64,000 nucleotides of DNA, from assembly GCA_949361645.1 (NCBI GenBank), contig OX442430.1, forward strand, positions 6,508,081 through 6,572,080. The letters are read 5' to 3'. Shown here in pieces: positions 1 through 12,144 of the stretch. Position numbers and translations under genes: made by a program. The notes beneath the pieces were generated by a model. That model ran no database searches. It had not been told where the DNA came from and worked only from the letters and a program-made list of their open reading frames with translations. The DNA comes from Spongilla lacustris. Its lineage: Eukaryota > Porifera > Demospongiae > Spongillida > Spongillidae. The stretch's first letter is position 1; every line of letters starts with the position of its first letter.

Positions 1-270
1 ATTACCACCGACAAGATGACCAAATACGAGAGCATAGCTCGAACACATCTATTCTGCCCCATTGCTATCGAGACATCAGGTGTCTTTGTCCCAGATGCCT
101 CTGCAATACTACATAATTTGGCTCGCCGAATCAAAGATGTATCTAGTGAGCAAAACTCAAGGGCATACCTGTTCAATTTCTGTTGCGGTGCAGAGAGGCT
201 ATGCAGCATCTGTCATGGGGTGTGCTGGTTTGTTGTAGTTATATATGTGTATTCGATGAACTTTATGTTT
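1..270 (+). pseudogene. 3' remnant of a reverse-transcriptase retroelement
   Basis: The reading frame from the window edge contains CPIAIETSGVF followed by an alanine- and arginine-rich helix. This resembles the C-terminal end of the polyproteins of a common invertebrate retroelement (P(I/L)AxET-G-W followed by a helix and an xQRGxAAS tail). The expected tail, read as SVAVQRGYAASVMG and then a stop, is present but in another frame from about position 190. A frameshift therefore separates the two parts. The 5' part of the element lies outside the window. A non-functional relic is the best reading; the assignment rests on motif memory only. Confidence 0.5.
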
Positions 271-1248
271 TTTTCATTCTGTGCCTTTATTGTTATTATT
301 TTGTAATGTTAATTGATAACATACTTTATGCATCCGTTATTATAAGAAAGAATTAGGGCCAAGGGTGTTTGTTATGCATGTAATTTGAAGGAAGTACTGC
401 TTACAGCCACCTTGTGCACCTAGCAATGAGTAGCAGCTGTACTGGGCCATTGCTCCCGCCACTATGCCGGATCCACCACTTACATAAAGACTCTTCTTTT
501 TTTGTACTGCGTGCTACTGCATGCTTCGTGGCCTCACTGCAATAATAATAGTAATGTATGAACATATTTTCAATGAAGCTTTTGACAACAAATGAAAACA
601 ATAACTAGCAATAAATTTTATGCTATAGCATCGAGGCCACGTTTGAGAGGCCTTTCCAGTCCTGGTACAGGGGTGATTCAGGTTGGTTCTGGCCTGATAA
701 ATTCTTCCCTAGTCCAGGGTATTAGGGTCGGAACAGGTTGAAAATAATTGGTTGTACCCATACTCATATTATCTGTGCATCCATCACCAAGATCTCAATA
801 TTGTAACTCGACAGGTTTCTAAATGTGGAGGAACCTATAAAGCTTAGGCAAGGATGTGTGATGTTGTGTGCTCTATAATGAAACAACCACATGATCAAAC
901 TGTAAGGATGTGTAACACTTAATAGCACGGCTCTTGATCTTATGTATTGGCCTGGTTAAATTTACATTACCTTTAATGTCGCTACATATAGAGCCTGTTT
1001 TTTCATGAATTCAACAAAACTTGTAGTATTCTAGCTATATTGAAGTCTAACGCATACATGTACATGGATTGCATGGGTACATTTCAACACACCCAGTGCA
1101 ATGGAGGTAGCTAGTACTAGCTACCCTATTCCCTCGCCATGGATATTCTGTGCCTGGCTCCCCACCTTCACTTGAGCATGCACCTTCCTCTCCACCTCCA
1201 AACCAATTATGTGCTTAAAAAGGACGTCATTATGTATTACATCATCTC
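271..1248. other. Intergenic, no gene recognised
   Basis: AT-rich sequence with short ORFs only. No splice-compatible exon, RNA gene or clear transposon end was seen here. Confidence 0.5.
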
Positions 1249-3631
1249 ACTGTGCAAAAACTTTGTTATACGATAGCGTATTCTATAGCGTATATTTGAA
1301 TATACACCTTAAATATACACACCAGCGTATAGAACCATATACGCAGGTGCGTATATTCAAATATAACCGATCACGCGACATTGTGGTTGCTTAGCAAACC
1401 GTTGAATTCACTTTTTTGTGGCTACGTTGTCGGTCACCGTATACGTACATTATCCTCCTACCACACCCACCCCTCGTTCCCGATCCAGTTTAGTCAATTT
1501 AAAATTTTAATCATTTTGCACATGTACAACAAAACAACAAACTAACAGTCCGAGGCGGCAATCTGCATATATTCGATCCAAGGCACCTGTACAGAATACG
1601 AACAATAAATTCAGATCGTAAAAAATATATTTCACTCACCACATATCATATCCTCGTTCTGTTTAAAAGCAACAGATACATTATCGGGTAAGTGATATGC
1701 TTACCTTTCTTGTCTCCTATCTCCGATGTTTGACTTAAAACAATGGAACAGTGCGGGTTAACACTTACCGTACCGTCCGGTCGGAGTCTGCAAGTTAAAA
1801 AAAAACCTTAGCAAAACACAACAAATGAATAGGCCTATACCTTTTTTAATCGCGCTCCATTGTGCCTGTTGTTCTACCATTTCGGTTGTTCAACCGAACG
1901 GGAACACTTAGGACACTTGCCAACCTAGTGCAAATAGAGAAAGGTGAATTCATTCTTTAGCAACTGCAACACATAATACCGGTAACTTGTACACTCTGGA
2001 AAGACGAACTATTGCCATTTAACGATCAAAACCCTGATCTCAGCGCGATTCTTACAGTCCTTCTGTCTGTTCATACCAAAAGCAACACGACCATGAATAG
2101 CCCGCCTAAAATAATAGATATTAAAGTAAGGGGATTGGAAACGCATCACGTGAGCGCATGATTGTACACGTACACTCCTCGACACGGTTATTATTACCCT
2201 TAAACCAACGAAGACTTGAAAACTGCTGCTACTGTGTGATTTGTTTTCGTCCTAAAACGTAATATTACATCTTCCTACGTGTCTGTAAGCCATTCTTTAA
2301 CTGGCACGGCTCTTTGCTCTTATTGTTTGCTTGCTGAACGCGATTTTCAAGTACCTTACGCGACTCGGTTACGGACTGTACCTTTTATTTTTGACCAGTT
2401 CATCCCAGCGCGATTCTGTTACTACTACGTCGTTGGTAGGTCATATCTGTATGCCTTTCCTTAATTTTGTGTACGGAGGACTGTTCTTTTGTTCGCAACC
2501 TCCATTCTAGTACGTAAAAAGCGTAAATGGAGTTACTTTGGCACTGTACCTTTTTCTACGATTCTACAGGTGCTGGCGCGCCAAACGTTGCATATTTTAG
2601 ATGTGCACAGTGTGCTACGTGCCTATTGGTTGTCATTTTCCCATTTATCGTATCGCCTTAGGAGAGGTAACGAAGCTAAGGAGAGAAGCATTTATCGATT
2701 TTTGATTATTTTTAAGCAATGGGTATAAGACATTACGAGTGTGTAGAAGAAAGTATGACTGGAAAACAAAGGCTTTGCTTGTCCCTACATCACTCGCAAA
2801 GATGTGAACCTGTGATCCTGACGTCTCGGTCCCTATAGTCTTGGCATAAAACAGCTGCTGCGTACGATATGAATTTCTAATTGTAGGCGTAACACGGACT
2901 GTATGTGACTAATTAGATTCATTGATCCGTTTCCAATCCTTACTTTAATATATATGCTAAAATCTACAAATCACATGCACGGTTAGTTAACCACATTTCT
3001 AATTGGAGCACTTTTGTATCGTACTACACAAACATTTGTACAGGGATCCAATAGAGGTCTACTGTGTAGGCATTCTACAGCTTCCATTGTAGCATTTACT
3101 AGGATCCGATGTGATCATGACCAAACTCAACTGGCGAGTTAGCATAGGCCATAGCCATGCACCATGGGCCCGGCCTACCGCTCACAAAATTTACCGCCGT
3201 ATATACGGGTACACCAAGCAGACATACATGTATATAGCTAACCTTTGACGTCCAGCAGCATTAATAGAAGCAAAGTAGCACTCCTTCCCAGACTTCGATG
3301 CCTACACACCTTCCTACCTCACGTGGGTCCGGGTACGGGTCTGACAACTCATGAATTAATTCTGTGGTATACTTATGTAAACAGTGGGATTTTATGGAAT
3401 GAAATATACGCAGTAGTATAACTCACTACAGTATATTCAAATATACTCTTAAGAATACACTATCTTATATTTTGAAGGTGTGCTTATATAAACGGTGACA
3501 TATTAGACACTTGCGTATTCTCAAATATACGCGGTCGTAAACTTCAAATATACTACACAGGTTATATTTTGCGCATTCCTCAAATATACGCATAAATATA
3601 CACTATCGTATAACAAACTTTTTGCACAGTG
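1249..3631. mobile_element. Inverted-repeat DNA element, about 2.4 kb
   Basis: The left end CACTGTGCAAAAACTTTG and the following TTATACGATAG are repeated in inverse orientation at 3592-3631, with one mismatch in the first 28 bases. Both subterminal regions are full of short AATATACGC-like motifs in both orientations, typical of transposase binding regions. No transposase is encoded, so it is non-autonomous. A second transposon (2113-2956) lies inside it. Target-site duplication is not clear; TCT/TCTC-like flanks exist but are too short to trust. Confidence 0.6.
2113..2956. mobile_element. Nested MITE-like transposon, 844 bp, 7-bp target duplication
   Basis: The two ends are inverted copies: left ATATTAAAGTAAGG then GATTGGAAACG, right the complement with a 2-base difference. 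CTAAAAT is found directly on both sides (2106-2112 and 2957-2963) and is the likely target-site duplication. The interior has two short ORFs with no recognisable product. The same end and part of the interior recur at 5652-5915, and the end motif recurs at 12145-13025. Confidence 0.65.
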
Positions 3632-3718
3632 TCTCTTGTAAATCATCTATGTTTTATTTAACAACACCTATCACATGTTTTGCTATTCTGGAGTTCACAG
3701 CTGCATATAGTAAATCAA

Positions 3719-6700
3719 TCAGTTGGCCACAAGTTGGGCATCGGCCCAGCAATTCCTGATAATGGCTTCTGCCTTCCGCACATCAGGATGTAAGATGGTG
3801 AGTGGTGCAGATAGGATTTTTTCAGTATCTTTTCCACCACTAGATGTGTGTACGTGTGTATTTGTATGTATGTATGCATGTGTGTGTATGTATGTATATG
3901 TATGTGCGTGTGTATGTATGTATGTATGTATTTGTGTATGTATGTATGAATTTGTGTATGTGTGTGTATGTGTGTGTATATGTATGTATGTATGTATGTG
4001 TGTATGTGTGTGTGTGTGTATGTATGAATATACCATAAGATCATCTCATGTGCATCATATACTTTTCATGTGGTACTCATACCCCAAGGATCCTTAGTAA
4101 TAATATATTCGAGGTATGAGCCTTTCACATGCCCACATTATGCACACACCACACACACACACACACACATACCTCTGCACTGTATCCTTGTCTTCAGCAT
4201 AGATCCTAAGGTGATATCCAACACAGCAGCAACAGAAGCGGGACTGCCTTTGAAGCTCAAGATCCTTCATGAACCGATAGTCAATAATCTCGGTCTCCGC
4301 TAAGAGAAACGGGATATACACATGATTTGATGGCTTGAATTGCACACAATCCAAAGCCTTCCCGCCATGCTTTAATTTGATGCGCACCTTCACCGCAGCA
4401 GTCGATACAACTAGGGTGCTTTGTGTAGCGAATTCCCTGTCCTGTTATACGCCAGTCTGTTAGTGGTACGCAACAGGGACACAGTATCTGGAATAAAGAG
4501 TGACCTTCTGATGTATATTATTATTGCCACCTACAAGCAGAGTTTATGCACCACGTGTCATATTTATTTAATGCAATGGCTCACCGATCAGTCGATCCCA
4601 TACAAACTCTTAATAAGCATAAAATATTCATGTACAATCAGAGATAATATTATCTCTGGTACAATTTCGTACAGCAATCGCGCTTAGATAATATTCCCCG
4701 GACTTGTTTTAGTTTGCACGGCCCCATAGCCATCAGTCTGGTCCCCAGACTATGGGCCGTCATCATGGTATTGGAGCTTTCAGAATCACTGCCTTTCACA
4801 CGGGTGTTTCATTGCATTGAAAAAATGGACATTAGGTCTTGTCCCCACTTTTACCTACGTAACAAGTAACTAGACCCTCATTATCGCATGGCATTGGAAT
4901 TTGGCTTATCTTTTGTAATCCGTTGTGCAGGGCAGGTGAATATCTGTGTTACACACCCTTCAAGGACTACAATGATCTTTTTAATCCCATGATATGAATA
5001 AATCAACTAATGAATAATTAATTACATCATTGACGAGTTGACGAAGCGTTTAGTGAACGCGAGTGAACTAATTAGCGAGCTCAGTAGCATTCGACCCAAA
5101 GTGTGTGTGCTTGTATGTGTGTGTGTGGGGGGGGAGGGGGGGGGTCTAAAGCCAAGGCCCTCCAAGCGTGCAGTGTTTAATTAGTATTGTTGCGCGATGA
5201 AATGGTGCGAGCAAGAAGTAAGCGATCAAAAGAACATAGTTTACCTCAGGAAACAGGTAGAGCTAAATCATGTAATACTATTAAAGGTAAAACGTGTGTG
5301 TCGTTTAGACCAGAATATGGTCACAATGGCTTTGCGTAGAGTTTTATATTCGCTATCCTTATCCACGTTGACTCATGGCATGCAGGCTTCTATGTTAAAA
5401 TCAATTCGCATATTGCGCTTGCTAGCTATCAATATTGAATACACTTTCAAAGTATGCTTTTTTTCATGCTAATGAACGCAAAAGTGATAAAGCGGCTGGG
5501 GCTTCGCCCCAGTCCCCACTGGAGGAGCTTACAGCGCTCCCCCAGACCCCCTAGCTGTTACGGGAGAGGCACGCCCCCTCCAGTACCCACCCACGCTTGT
5601 GAATATAGTTATTAGACCCCCCCCTTCCAGAAATCTTGGATCCGCCGCTGTGTAACAGATATGACCTACCAACGACGCAGTAGTAATAGAATCGCGATGG
5701 GATGAACCGGTCAAGAATAGAAGGTACAGCCCATAATTATAACCAAGTTGCGTAAGTTACAAGAAAATCGCCTCCAGCAAGCAAACAATAAGAACAAAGA
5801 GCCGTGCCAGATAAAGAATGGCTTACAGAGACGTACAGTAGCAGCAGTTTTCAAATGTACAATCATGCGCTCACGTGATGCGTTTCCAATCCCTTACTTT
5901 AAAAAAATATCTATGGTGATAGCAAGGCCATGACGATTTGATTTTTCGTTTCACGGACTCCGTCGACCTAAACCAAAATAAAATAAAAATTAAATTCAAA
6001 GCCGTTGAGCACGTGACTGCAAGTTGCACATGTACGTAAGTTGTGTAGCGGTTTGTGCCAATGGAAGAGACGTTGTATTCCCTCGGCGTATAGTAAAATG
6101 CCAATGGGAGGAGATGTTCGGAAATTTATCAGATCGCTTAATGGCAGTGTCACGATCGACTGTCGTGAAGACGACGTCTCAGATCTCTTTATAGACCCGT
6201 TCAAATTGTACCAACCCATGTTTGTCAGCTATTTGCAATTGGCTGCTATGAGAACTGGATACACCCCTTTTTGGGAAATGAGTTTGTTATCAGCCCGCCG
6301 CAGAATTATATTCACTTTTTTTTTTTGCCGCCGCACACCCGACGCCTTATCGGGAATCCGTGAAACGACTAATTGATTCGTCGTGGCCCAACTACTCACT
6401 CGTTACCCAAATTAGATCTAAAGCTTGTACATGTATATGAACCATGCTAACCTGGTGCAAGAAGGAACCACAGTGCTCGTGATAGGCGCAGCTCCTGACT
6501 GGAGTGGTCCCAGTCCACAGAGACTTGCTCCTGTCCGCCTCTCGCTTGTGGCGCTTCAGCAGGTTCAGGTAGTTCATGAAGGCGATGCGGTCCCCGAGAA
6601 CGGCGCACCCCATCTCCTTCATGTGGTCCTCCGTCATAGCCAGGAGGGCGGCACCCGAGATGTGGTTCTGGCGGAAGGCCTTGGCCATGTCGCCCATGTC

Positions 6701-6988
6701 GATGGGCACGAGGTATTTATCCACCACCTCGTCGACCGTCCATTCTGTGTAGTTGGTTGAAGAAATACTCAAATGAATGACCGCTACTGCTATACCCGGC
6801 TGGGTATCAACAATTCATAAGTCTTGTGTGCCCATTCAATGCGAATATAATAATGCACGGTTTGGTTATATCGTACCTTGAACGACGTTAGGGTCCAACT
6901 CGAGCGCAAACATTTCCAGCTCCTTTCGGCGGGTCGTTGGTTGAGTAGTTATTGGGTCCAACGGAGCGTGGGGTGTGTGGCTGGCCAT
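3719..6988 (-). CDS. SAM-domain protein with Cys-rich PH-like module (SAM-A), 5 exons
   Basis: Exons on the minus strand are 6877-6988, 6452-6744, 4388-4487, 4173-4299 and 3719-3839. All introns start GT and end AG and the phases agree (1, 0, 1, 2), giving about 250 residues. Residues 1-37 are a basic N-terminus ending at LDPNVVQ. Residues 38 to about 110 form a SAM domain (WTVDEVVDKYLVPIDMGDMA, then the MGCAVLGDRIAFMNYL helix). Next comes a Cys-rich part (CPCC, DCC, CCCC) followed by a beta-rich stretch and a final helix (HPDVRKAEAIIRNCW) that looks like a bacterial-type PH fold; that fold is inference. SAM domains usually mediate protein oligomerisation. No signal peptide or membrane segment is seen, so a cytoplasmic adaptor is likely. 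The start ATG at 6988 matches the start in the paralog at 44883-46821. Intron 2 (4488-6451) holds transposon debris. Confidence 0.8.
3843..4172. repeat. (TGTA/TG)n and (CA)n microsatellites filling SAM-A intron 4
   Basis: Positions 3843-4030 are a degenerate TGTA/TGTG repeat and 4149-4170 a pure CA run. On the minus strand the CA/TG run begins at the 5' splice site itself, which reads GTATGTGTGTG. Long ORFs on both strands here are products of the repeat. Confidence 0.9.
4639..4658. repeat. 20-bp perfect palindrome
   Basis: CAGAGATAATATTATCTCTG is fully self-complementary. It lies inside SAM-A intron 2, and no function can be assigned. Confidence 0.7.
5128..5144. repeat. G-rich run
   Basis: A G run broken by one A, within SAM-A intron 2. 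It could form a quadruplex or be assembly noise. Confidence 0.6.
5496..5512. repeat. Strong short hairpin CTGGGGC-TTC-GCCCCAG
   Basis: A perfect 7-bp stem with a TTC loop (GAA on the minus strand). It sits at one end of a G/C-rich block that runs to the TGTAACAG junction at about 5652 and contains the transposon-like string GCGGCGGATCCAAG on the minus strand. The same GAA-loop hairpin style recurs three times at 22813-22864. Confidence 0.5.
5652..5915 (-). mobile_element. Truncated copy of the 2113-2956 MITE
   Basis: Read on the minus strand, the sequence from the terminal CATAGATAT through GGGATTGGAAACGCATCACG follows the left end and interior of the 2113-2956 element, with indels. Similarity stops near 5652. 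It therefore lacks one end and has no measurable target duplication. It lies within SAM-A intron 2. Confidence 0.65.
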
Positions 6989-7645
6989 TTGTGCACCTAA
7001 GAACTCAGCCCCGCCCAAACAATTGCTCAATAAGTAAAATAACAGATGAATAAGGCTAGTACGCTCACGTGCAATTGGTGTACACTTCCCGTTGCTTTAA
7101 AAAACACTTCCTGTTGTCAGAAGCGTTGGGAGCCGACAAACTGATGCGAAATAATTATAACTCATTTCAGTGCCGTATATACATTCGAAATGGCATATCG
7201 TATAGCCTGCACAAGGTTCGCATCACTATACGCTGAAATCCTACTGATAATTATATACGTGCCATGTACCATGCAGGTCTTAATTGTATATGTAGTTAAC
7301 ATGTTAATATTTCTATATATAGCTGTCCTGCATGGACGTCTTTGTTTTAAGTGATAGGGTAAGGCATAGGGTTCGGTATCATCCTCAATGTTTAAGGGCA
7401 GCAGCAGGCAAATTCTATTATATTGGACCGTTTCTACGATAAATTCCTCTCGGTAAATATATCAAATGTTAATTACCTTGCGTTTGAATCACTATAGCTT
7501 CGGAACGGTGCAGACGATTGACTTTATTTTCATCACTTAATACTGTAATATTTTGGGGCCAATTTCAACACCTTCCTTATGTTGCGTAGCCCATCAGTCT
7601 AAAAACTTGTCAAATCGCTTCAAAATCCGTTTATTGGTAGATAGG
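6989..7645. other. Upstream region of SAM-A, no gene seen
   Basis: It should contain the SAM-A promoter, but no clear TATA box stands out. Positions 7549-7600 (TTTTGGGGCCAATTTCAACA and following) are repeated in direct orientation at about 9199-9250, so part of this is a dispersed repeat. Confidence 0.4.
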
Positions 7646-8023
7646 TCACTTAGCTATTGGATTGTTAATTTTTGGGCCATCCGTTGCAGAGATATACAGT
7701 TGAACACAGTACCTGTATGTTTTCCCGTTTGATTCGATATAATAATCGCCTCCCCATACATTGAGCAATGTTTCTCCGTAAGGGATAACATAAAAATTAA
7801 CGAACTGAACAAATCTATTGGTAAAATATCTCTGTACTGACTTACTCTGAAACCGAATTTGAAACAATTTGTTTATTCCTGCAGGGCAGAAATTTATGGT
7901 GGGATTGAACCTGGCGCGGTATCGGTCGTTGCAATGCTGCATGCATGCCGTGGTCCGCATGGAGCTAGTGCAAGACCCCAAAATGTAAACTACCATAGTG
8001 AAATGGTGCGGTATGAAATACAC
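7646..8023 (-). CDS. Hypothetical 125-residue ORF or terminal exon
   Basis: A single open frame with mixed amino-acid composition and several aromatic and Cys residues, ending in KINNPIAK. The first 35 residues are weakly hydrophobic, then basic and beta-rich. No family is recognised. It may be the last exon of a longer minus-strand gene, an independent small gene, or chance. It is unlike the low-complexity ORFs elsewhere in the window, which is the only reason for listing it. Confidence 0.25.
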   Translation of the reverse strand: MYFIPHHFTMVVYILGSCTSSMRTTACMQHCNDRYRARFNPTINFCPAGINKLFQIRFQSKSVQRYFTNRFVQFVNFYVIPYGETLLNVWGGDYYIESNGKTYRYCVQLYISATDGPKINNPIAK

Positions 8024-9450
8024 AAAATAGAAAGTCGATAGTCTTAACCTTTCGGACCTTATAGTGATCCAAAAGCAAGGGAATTTTATAACATTTTGTA
8101 TATGTACGCAATAGGAAGTTTTTGTGGATACGTCCCATGCATATACAGATATTAATTTATAAGGATAATAATTATTGGAGAGGGTCTATTAGGAGATGAG
8201 ATCAAGGTAACAGTGCTCTGTATGACATGGACCAGGCTTTAAGAAACGTTGGACAGCCAATGGCATGCATGCCCACCACCTCAGTTCTGAGCACTGTTGG
8301 TGTTTTTCTAGCTTATTTTCAACAAACTGGACTTGCCATCGTTAGAAAAAAAAGATTCTCCAGACCACTTTCAGTGCCAATGGTCAAAACAAGTACATGT
8401 ATTTGTGTTTTCCTTCTTGTATTTTTCCTCCAAACCTGTATAGTGTCTTTGACCGTATTCTATTTGAGTAATTATGAAGCAGGCAGAAAGTCTGGTTGGG
8501 GATGGGGTCTTTAACTAGGATAGTGGGACTCAATGGTTGAATATTTTCAAACAATGCATCATGGTCAGCAATGAGTAATTAAGAAGGGTAAAAAAAAATT
8601 GAAATAACACCATGGGTCGTCAAGTTGAAAGAGGCTAAGATTTATGGTAAGAAATGTGTAGTGGAACCCCATCTTCAAGCAGGGGTGTCTGTGAATCAGT
8701 AGAACTCCCCCCCCCCCCCCCAAATCCACCCTGGTTATAGAATGCCCAATCAGATGAGAGGGGTTAGTAGAATGAATCAGGACCAAAGATGAAAATGTAA
8801 GTATTCCTACTTTTGTATATGCTTACTTGTGACTGGTTTGTTACCTGATTCCGGAGCCAGTGTGTTCAGGCTAATGCTATTCCAAAGCACCAGTATGCCA
8901 TTGAAATAATAGTTGCATAATTGGAGTTGCATAGTCTTCATGCACAATATTCAACCACTACATGTATTGACCTCCGCTTTTGAGAGAAATTCACCATCTT
9001 CGGATTCGTTTGCACAACTTGGAACCATGTTTTGAAAACACACCATTGTTCTCTGACCAAACACTTTGTCTCACAGTTCTACTACAAGAACAAAATGCAA
9101 AACGTGTAAGCAGTCTGTCCTGTATGTTGAATCATATATCTGAAACACCAACATAATAGTATTTAAAAGTATAGCTTATACTGTGATGCTACATTAGTAT
9201 TTTTGGGGCCAATGTCAACACTTTCATTACGTTGCATAGCCCATCCAAAAACTGGCATTGCAGATTACAAGTAGAAAGACTGAATTTTTATGATTACTTT
9301 ATTTTATTCATCTTTTTAAAAAGTGAGAATGCGTGAAAATGCATCAGTACAGGAACACAGTACAGCCCAAATTGTTCACAGCATCACATGCTGACTGTGA
9401 CTGTTCACTAAAACACTTCTTAAGGATTTTCATTCAAGTGTAGTTCGTAG
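8024..9450. other. Intergenic between hypothetical ORF and 7TM gene
   Basis: Contains a C run at about 8703-8722, a 95-residue plus-strand ORF at 8227-8514 that resembles nothing known, and the second copy of the dispersed repeat at about 9199-9250. AATAAA on the minus strand at 9298-9303 is a candidate poly(A) signal for the receptor gene ending at 9451. Confidence 0.4.
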
Positions 9451-10476
9451 CTACTCATCTGCAAGGCTAGCATTTGGGAGAGAACAGATGGTAGCACTGT
9501 TGTCACTCAATGCAGGCTCCAGGCCAACAGTAGGGCCAAAAGTGCTGTTCAGAGTTTGTACCTGTTCGGGCTTCTTCTTCAATCGTGCACAATATGCAGC
9601 CAAGCAGATGTGCACTATTACGGCCACCCCTGAGGACAAGCTCCAGAAGGTGATGAAGATGTCTTGAGTGAACGCCAGTTCTCTGTTGGGTTTTGGGGTG
9701 CCAAATGCATGAATGATGTCAAACATGAGAACAGGTATTACGAAAATAAAGAAAAATATTGGGAAGGCAGCCAATGGAAGGACCTGTTTAAGAGCTTCCT
9801 GAAACTGATCACCACCGGTGATTGGTTCGTACTTCATTCTCCAGCACACTCGGTAAGACAGTTTTATTAACATGATGATCATGGCTAGGGATGCTCCCAA
9901 GAGAATGGCCATTGCTGGAGCGTCGAGAAGAGAGAAATTTTCTATTACAGAAACTTTGAGTTCGACCGTATAATCCATTCCATACATAGGTATGTAGCAT
10001 CCATCAATCCGGCTAAATCCGTAGGAATGTGTTACCAAAGGCACACAAGATACCAAGGCCGGTACGAGCAGAGAGGTGATAACGTACATCACTTCAAGCT
10101 TCTTCATGTTCCTGTGGAGTACTGCAAAACAGAAGAGATGGAAGGCTACCCACATCGTGAAGAGTATTTTCAGCCAAAAGGAGTACAACTGTAGCCACGC
10201 GATGGCGATGCATAATCGACGAGCATAAGCCTCGCGCCACGAATCTGGCCACGGGTTATTCTGGAATGCGAGGAAGATGATTTCCAGCACCTGTATCGTC
10301 GCTACGAGCAATGAAGCCAGCACTTGGTAGAGAGCTAACCGGTAAACAGCAATTCTGTACAGTTTAAGACGAAGTACCAAAATGACAGCCAGTATGCACA
10401 CCGGCAAGGAGAGAAGATTCGTTGCCTCATAGATGATATCAGAAGGGGGATTGGGTCCGTCACTTGAGTTATTCAT
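9451..10476 (-). CDS. Seven-transmembrane receptor, cAMP-receptor-like (7TM-1), intact
   Basis: A single-exon gene of 341 residues. Hydrophobic segments fall at about 17-38, 46-71, 87-119, 127-149, 182-208, 232-257 and 270-294, the pattern of a G-protein-coupled receptor. The N-terminus is short with an NNSS glycosylation-type motif. Loop 2 carries VTHSYGFSRIDGCYIP, reminiscent of the YG..C.I stretch in Dictyostelium cAMP receptors and related class E or orphan receptors. The cytoplasmic tail is about 45 residues and ends ASLADE, unlike the other copies. It presumably sits in the plasma membrane and signals through G proteins; the ligand is unknown. The start at 10476 aligns with the starts of the other copies. 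It belongs to a tandem minus-strand family in this window and is one of two uninterrupted copies. Confidence 0.85.
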   Translation of the reverse strand: MNNSSDGPNPPSDIIYEATNLLSLPVCILAVILVLRLKLYRIAVYRLALYQVLASLLVATIQVLEIIFLAFQNNPWPDSWREAYARRLCIAIAWLQLYSFWLKILFTMWVAFHLFCFAVLHRNMKKLEVMYVITSLLVPALVSCVPLVTHSYGFSRIDGCYIPMYGMDYTVELKVSVIENFSLLDAPAMAILLGASLAMIIMLIKLSYRVCWRMKYEPITGGDQFQEALKQVLPLAAFPIFFFIFVIPVLMFDIIHAFGTPKPNRELAFTQDIFITFWSLSSGVAVIVHICLAAYCARLKKKPEQVQTLNSTFGPTVGLEPALSDNSATICSLPNASLADE

Positions 10477-10774
10477 AGAATGTTCCCTTGATAAGGCCCT
10501 ATGGGTATGTATTTTAGCTGAGCGACAGCACGGCTATATAACTGTATACAGTTTACTGATCCGTTAATTGGGAAAAAAATTGACTATAATATATATTGAG
10601 TGCGTGACTGAACTTCCGGCAGAGCCATTATATGTACTGTAATGTACATATATTATGTGGTTTTATTTCGTGTGCATGTGTGTGTGTGCTTCTCTTTTTT
10701 TCATGCACGTGTATTGCGCTTTTTTGAACCTGACGTGTATATATTATACGCTCAGATGCAACGTCGCGCATAAA

Positions 10775-11662
10775 TAGGGTCAACTATCGATAAGGTTTTG
10801 AGCTTATCGGTAATTATCAGTAAGTAAACACCTATTATTGAATACTTACTGAAATTACTCTACGCCTATCGATAAGAAACTTACCGATAAGCTTTTTTAC
10901 TGAACGGTAATGATTACCGCTAAGGTAATAGGCGTGTCCAAAGGGTATCTGTTGGCATTTTAGTATCATTTGGCATCCGTGGATCCAGTAGGTTGTGGCC
11001 TTCCTTATTAGTTCCTTGCATGCATTCCTTCATAGCCTGCAAGGTTATTGATGGGTTCCCAAGTGTTGTTTGTGGACTCCTTGGTCCAACCTACGCATTT
11101 AATTTTGTACTTTGGTTGGCCTTTGATGGCCAATAATCTCCTTCGGAATAACCTGATATTTTGCAATGGCAACTTGCATGATCATATGGACCCTAGGTTT
11201 TTGTGATGACGAAGCGTTTTAGCCTATGGTGTTTCTTATCTAGTAGCTTTATTTTTATACATGTAAGTTAAAAACGTCAAGTCTGCCCACTCTCTGTAGC
11301 TGTTAATTGTACACCAGTACCAGCGGACCGTATATTGATTTATATCGGTTACGTGTGTCACAGTGCTAGAAACAACTTCTATTCAACCCCATGTTGTACA
11401 CGTGTAGTGCGAAAATTCTCTCTAGTAATTTTCATAACACTAATTCGGTTAATTTTGCCCACATGTCATCATGAATAATTATTTGGAAGGCCAGTACAAG
11501 AAATACAAAAAATCAATAAGAAAGCCGAGTGTTACCGATAATATTCGGTTAGAAGTTATCTCGTACTGAAAGGTAATGATAAGAAAAGTGTCTTACCGGT
11601 TGCTTAACGGTATCGGATAACCGGTAAGCGGTAAGGACAAACCTTATCGATAGTTGACCTTA
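10775..11662. mobile_element. hAT-like non-autonomous transposon, 888 bp, with 8-bp target duplication and a known empty site
   Basis: The left end TAGGGTCAACTATCGATAAG matches the inverse of the right end, apart from G versus A at base 3. CGCATAAA is duplicated exactly on both sides (10767-10774 and 11663-11670). The homologous stretch at 27661-27690 carries CGCATAAA only once and no element, so this is a filled/empty-site pair. An 8-bp duplication and a TAGGG-type end point to the hAT superfamily. The interior is rich in TTACCGATAAG-like subterminal repeats and encodes no transposase. Confidence 0.85.
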
Positions 11663-12144
11663 CGCATAAAAGAGAATGTAAACAATTATAGCAATATGTT
11701 TTTGTAATGAACCGAAGATAAAAAAAATAGCGAACACATTACAGTCATCCATATTCCTGCAAACAGATTTCCTTTCCGCATTTATGGCCAATTTAGCGAA
11801 AATTTTAATTTATAGGGCCTAAAAAAAAATCCTATACAGTACATGTTTCAGAACGCAGTGAGAATAATTGTTGACGAAGAGCATTGCATGCCTACTTGTT
11901 ATTTGTCAGCATTTTGTTTCGTTCCGTTTTATCATTTGGTATACTATTATCCAATAATAATAAAAAAATACCCATTTCCGCCTGCCTAACCTCCATATCC
12001 TTTGAAGCTTCAATCATGGGTTCCCTGCATTGCTCGTAGTTCCACCATGCAGTGCATGCAGGAATGCAAGAAGCTTCACTCTAACGCGCGGTAGGAATGG
12101 CTGCAATCAATCTCCACATAGCATGCAATGACCCTGCTTTGCAT

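Noticed and set aside
3715..4097. His/Tyr/Thr-rich and Cys/Val-rich ORFs on both strands
   Set aside because: Products of TGTA/TG repeats; only the true SAM-A exon 5 at 3719-3839 was kept.
6392..6772. SAM ORF taken as a complete single-exon gene
   Set aside because: Paralogy with 46293-46585 and in-phase splice sites show it is exon 2 of five.
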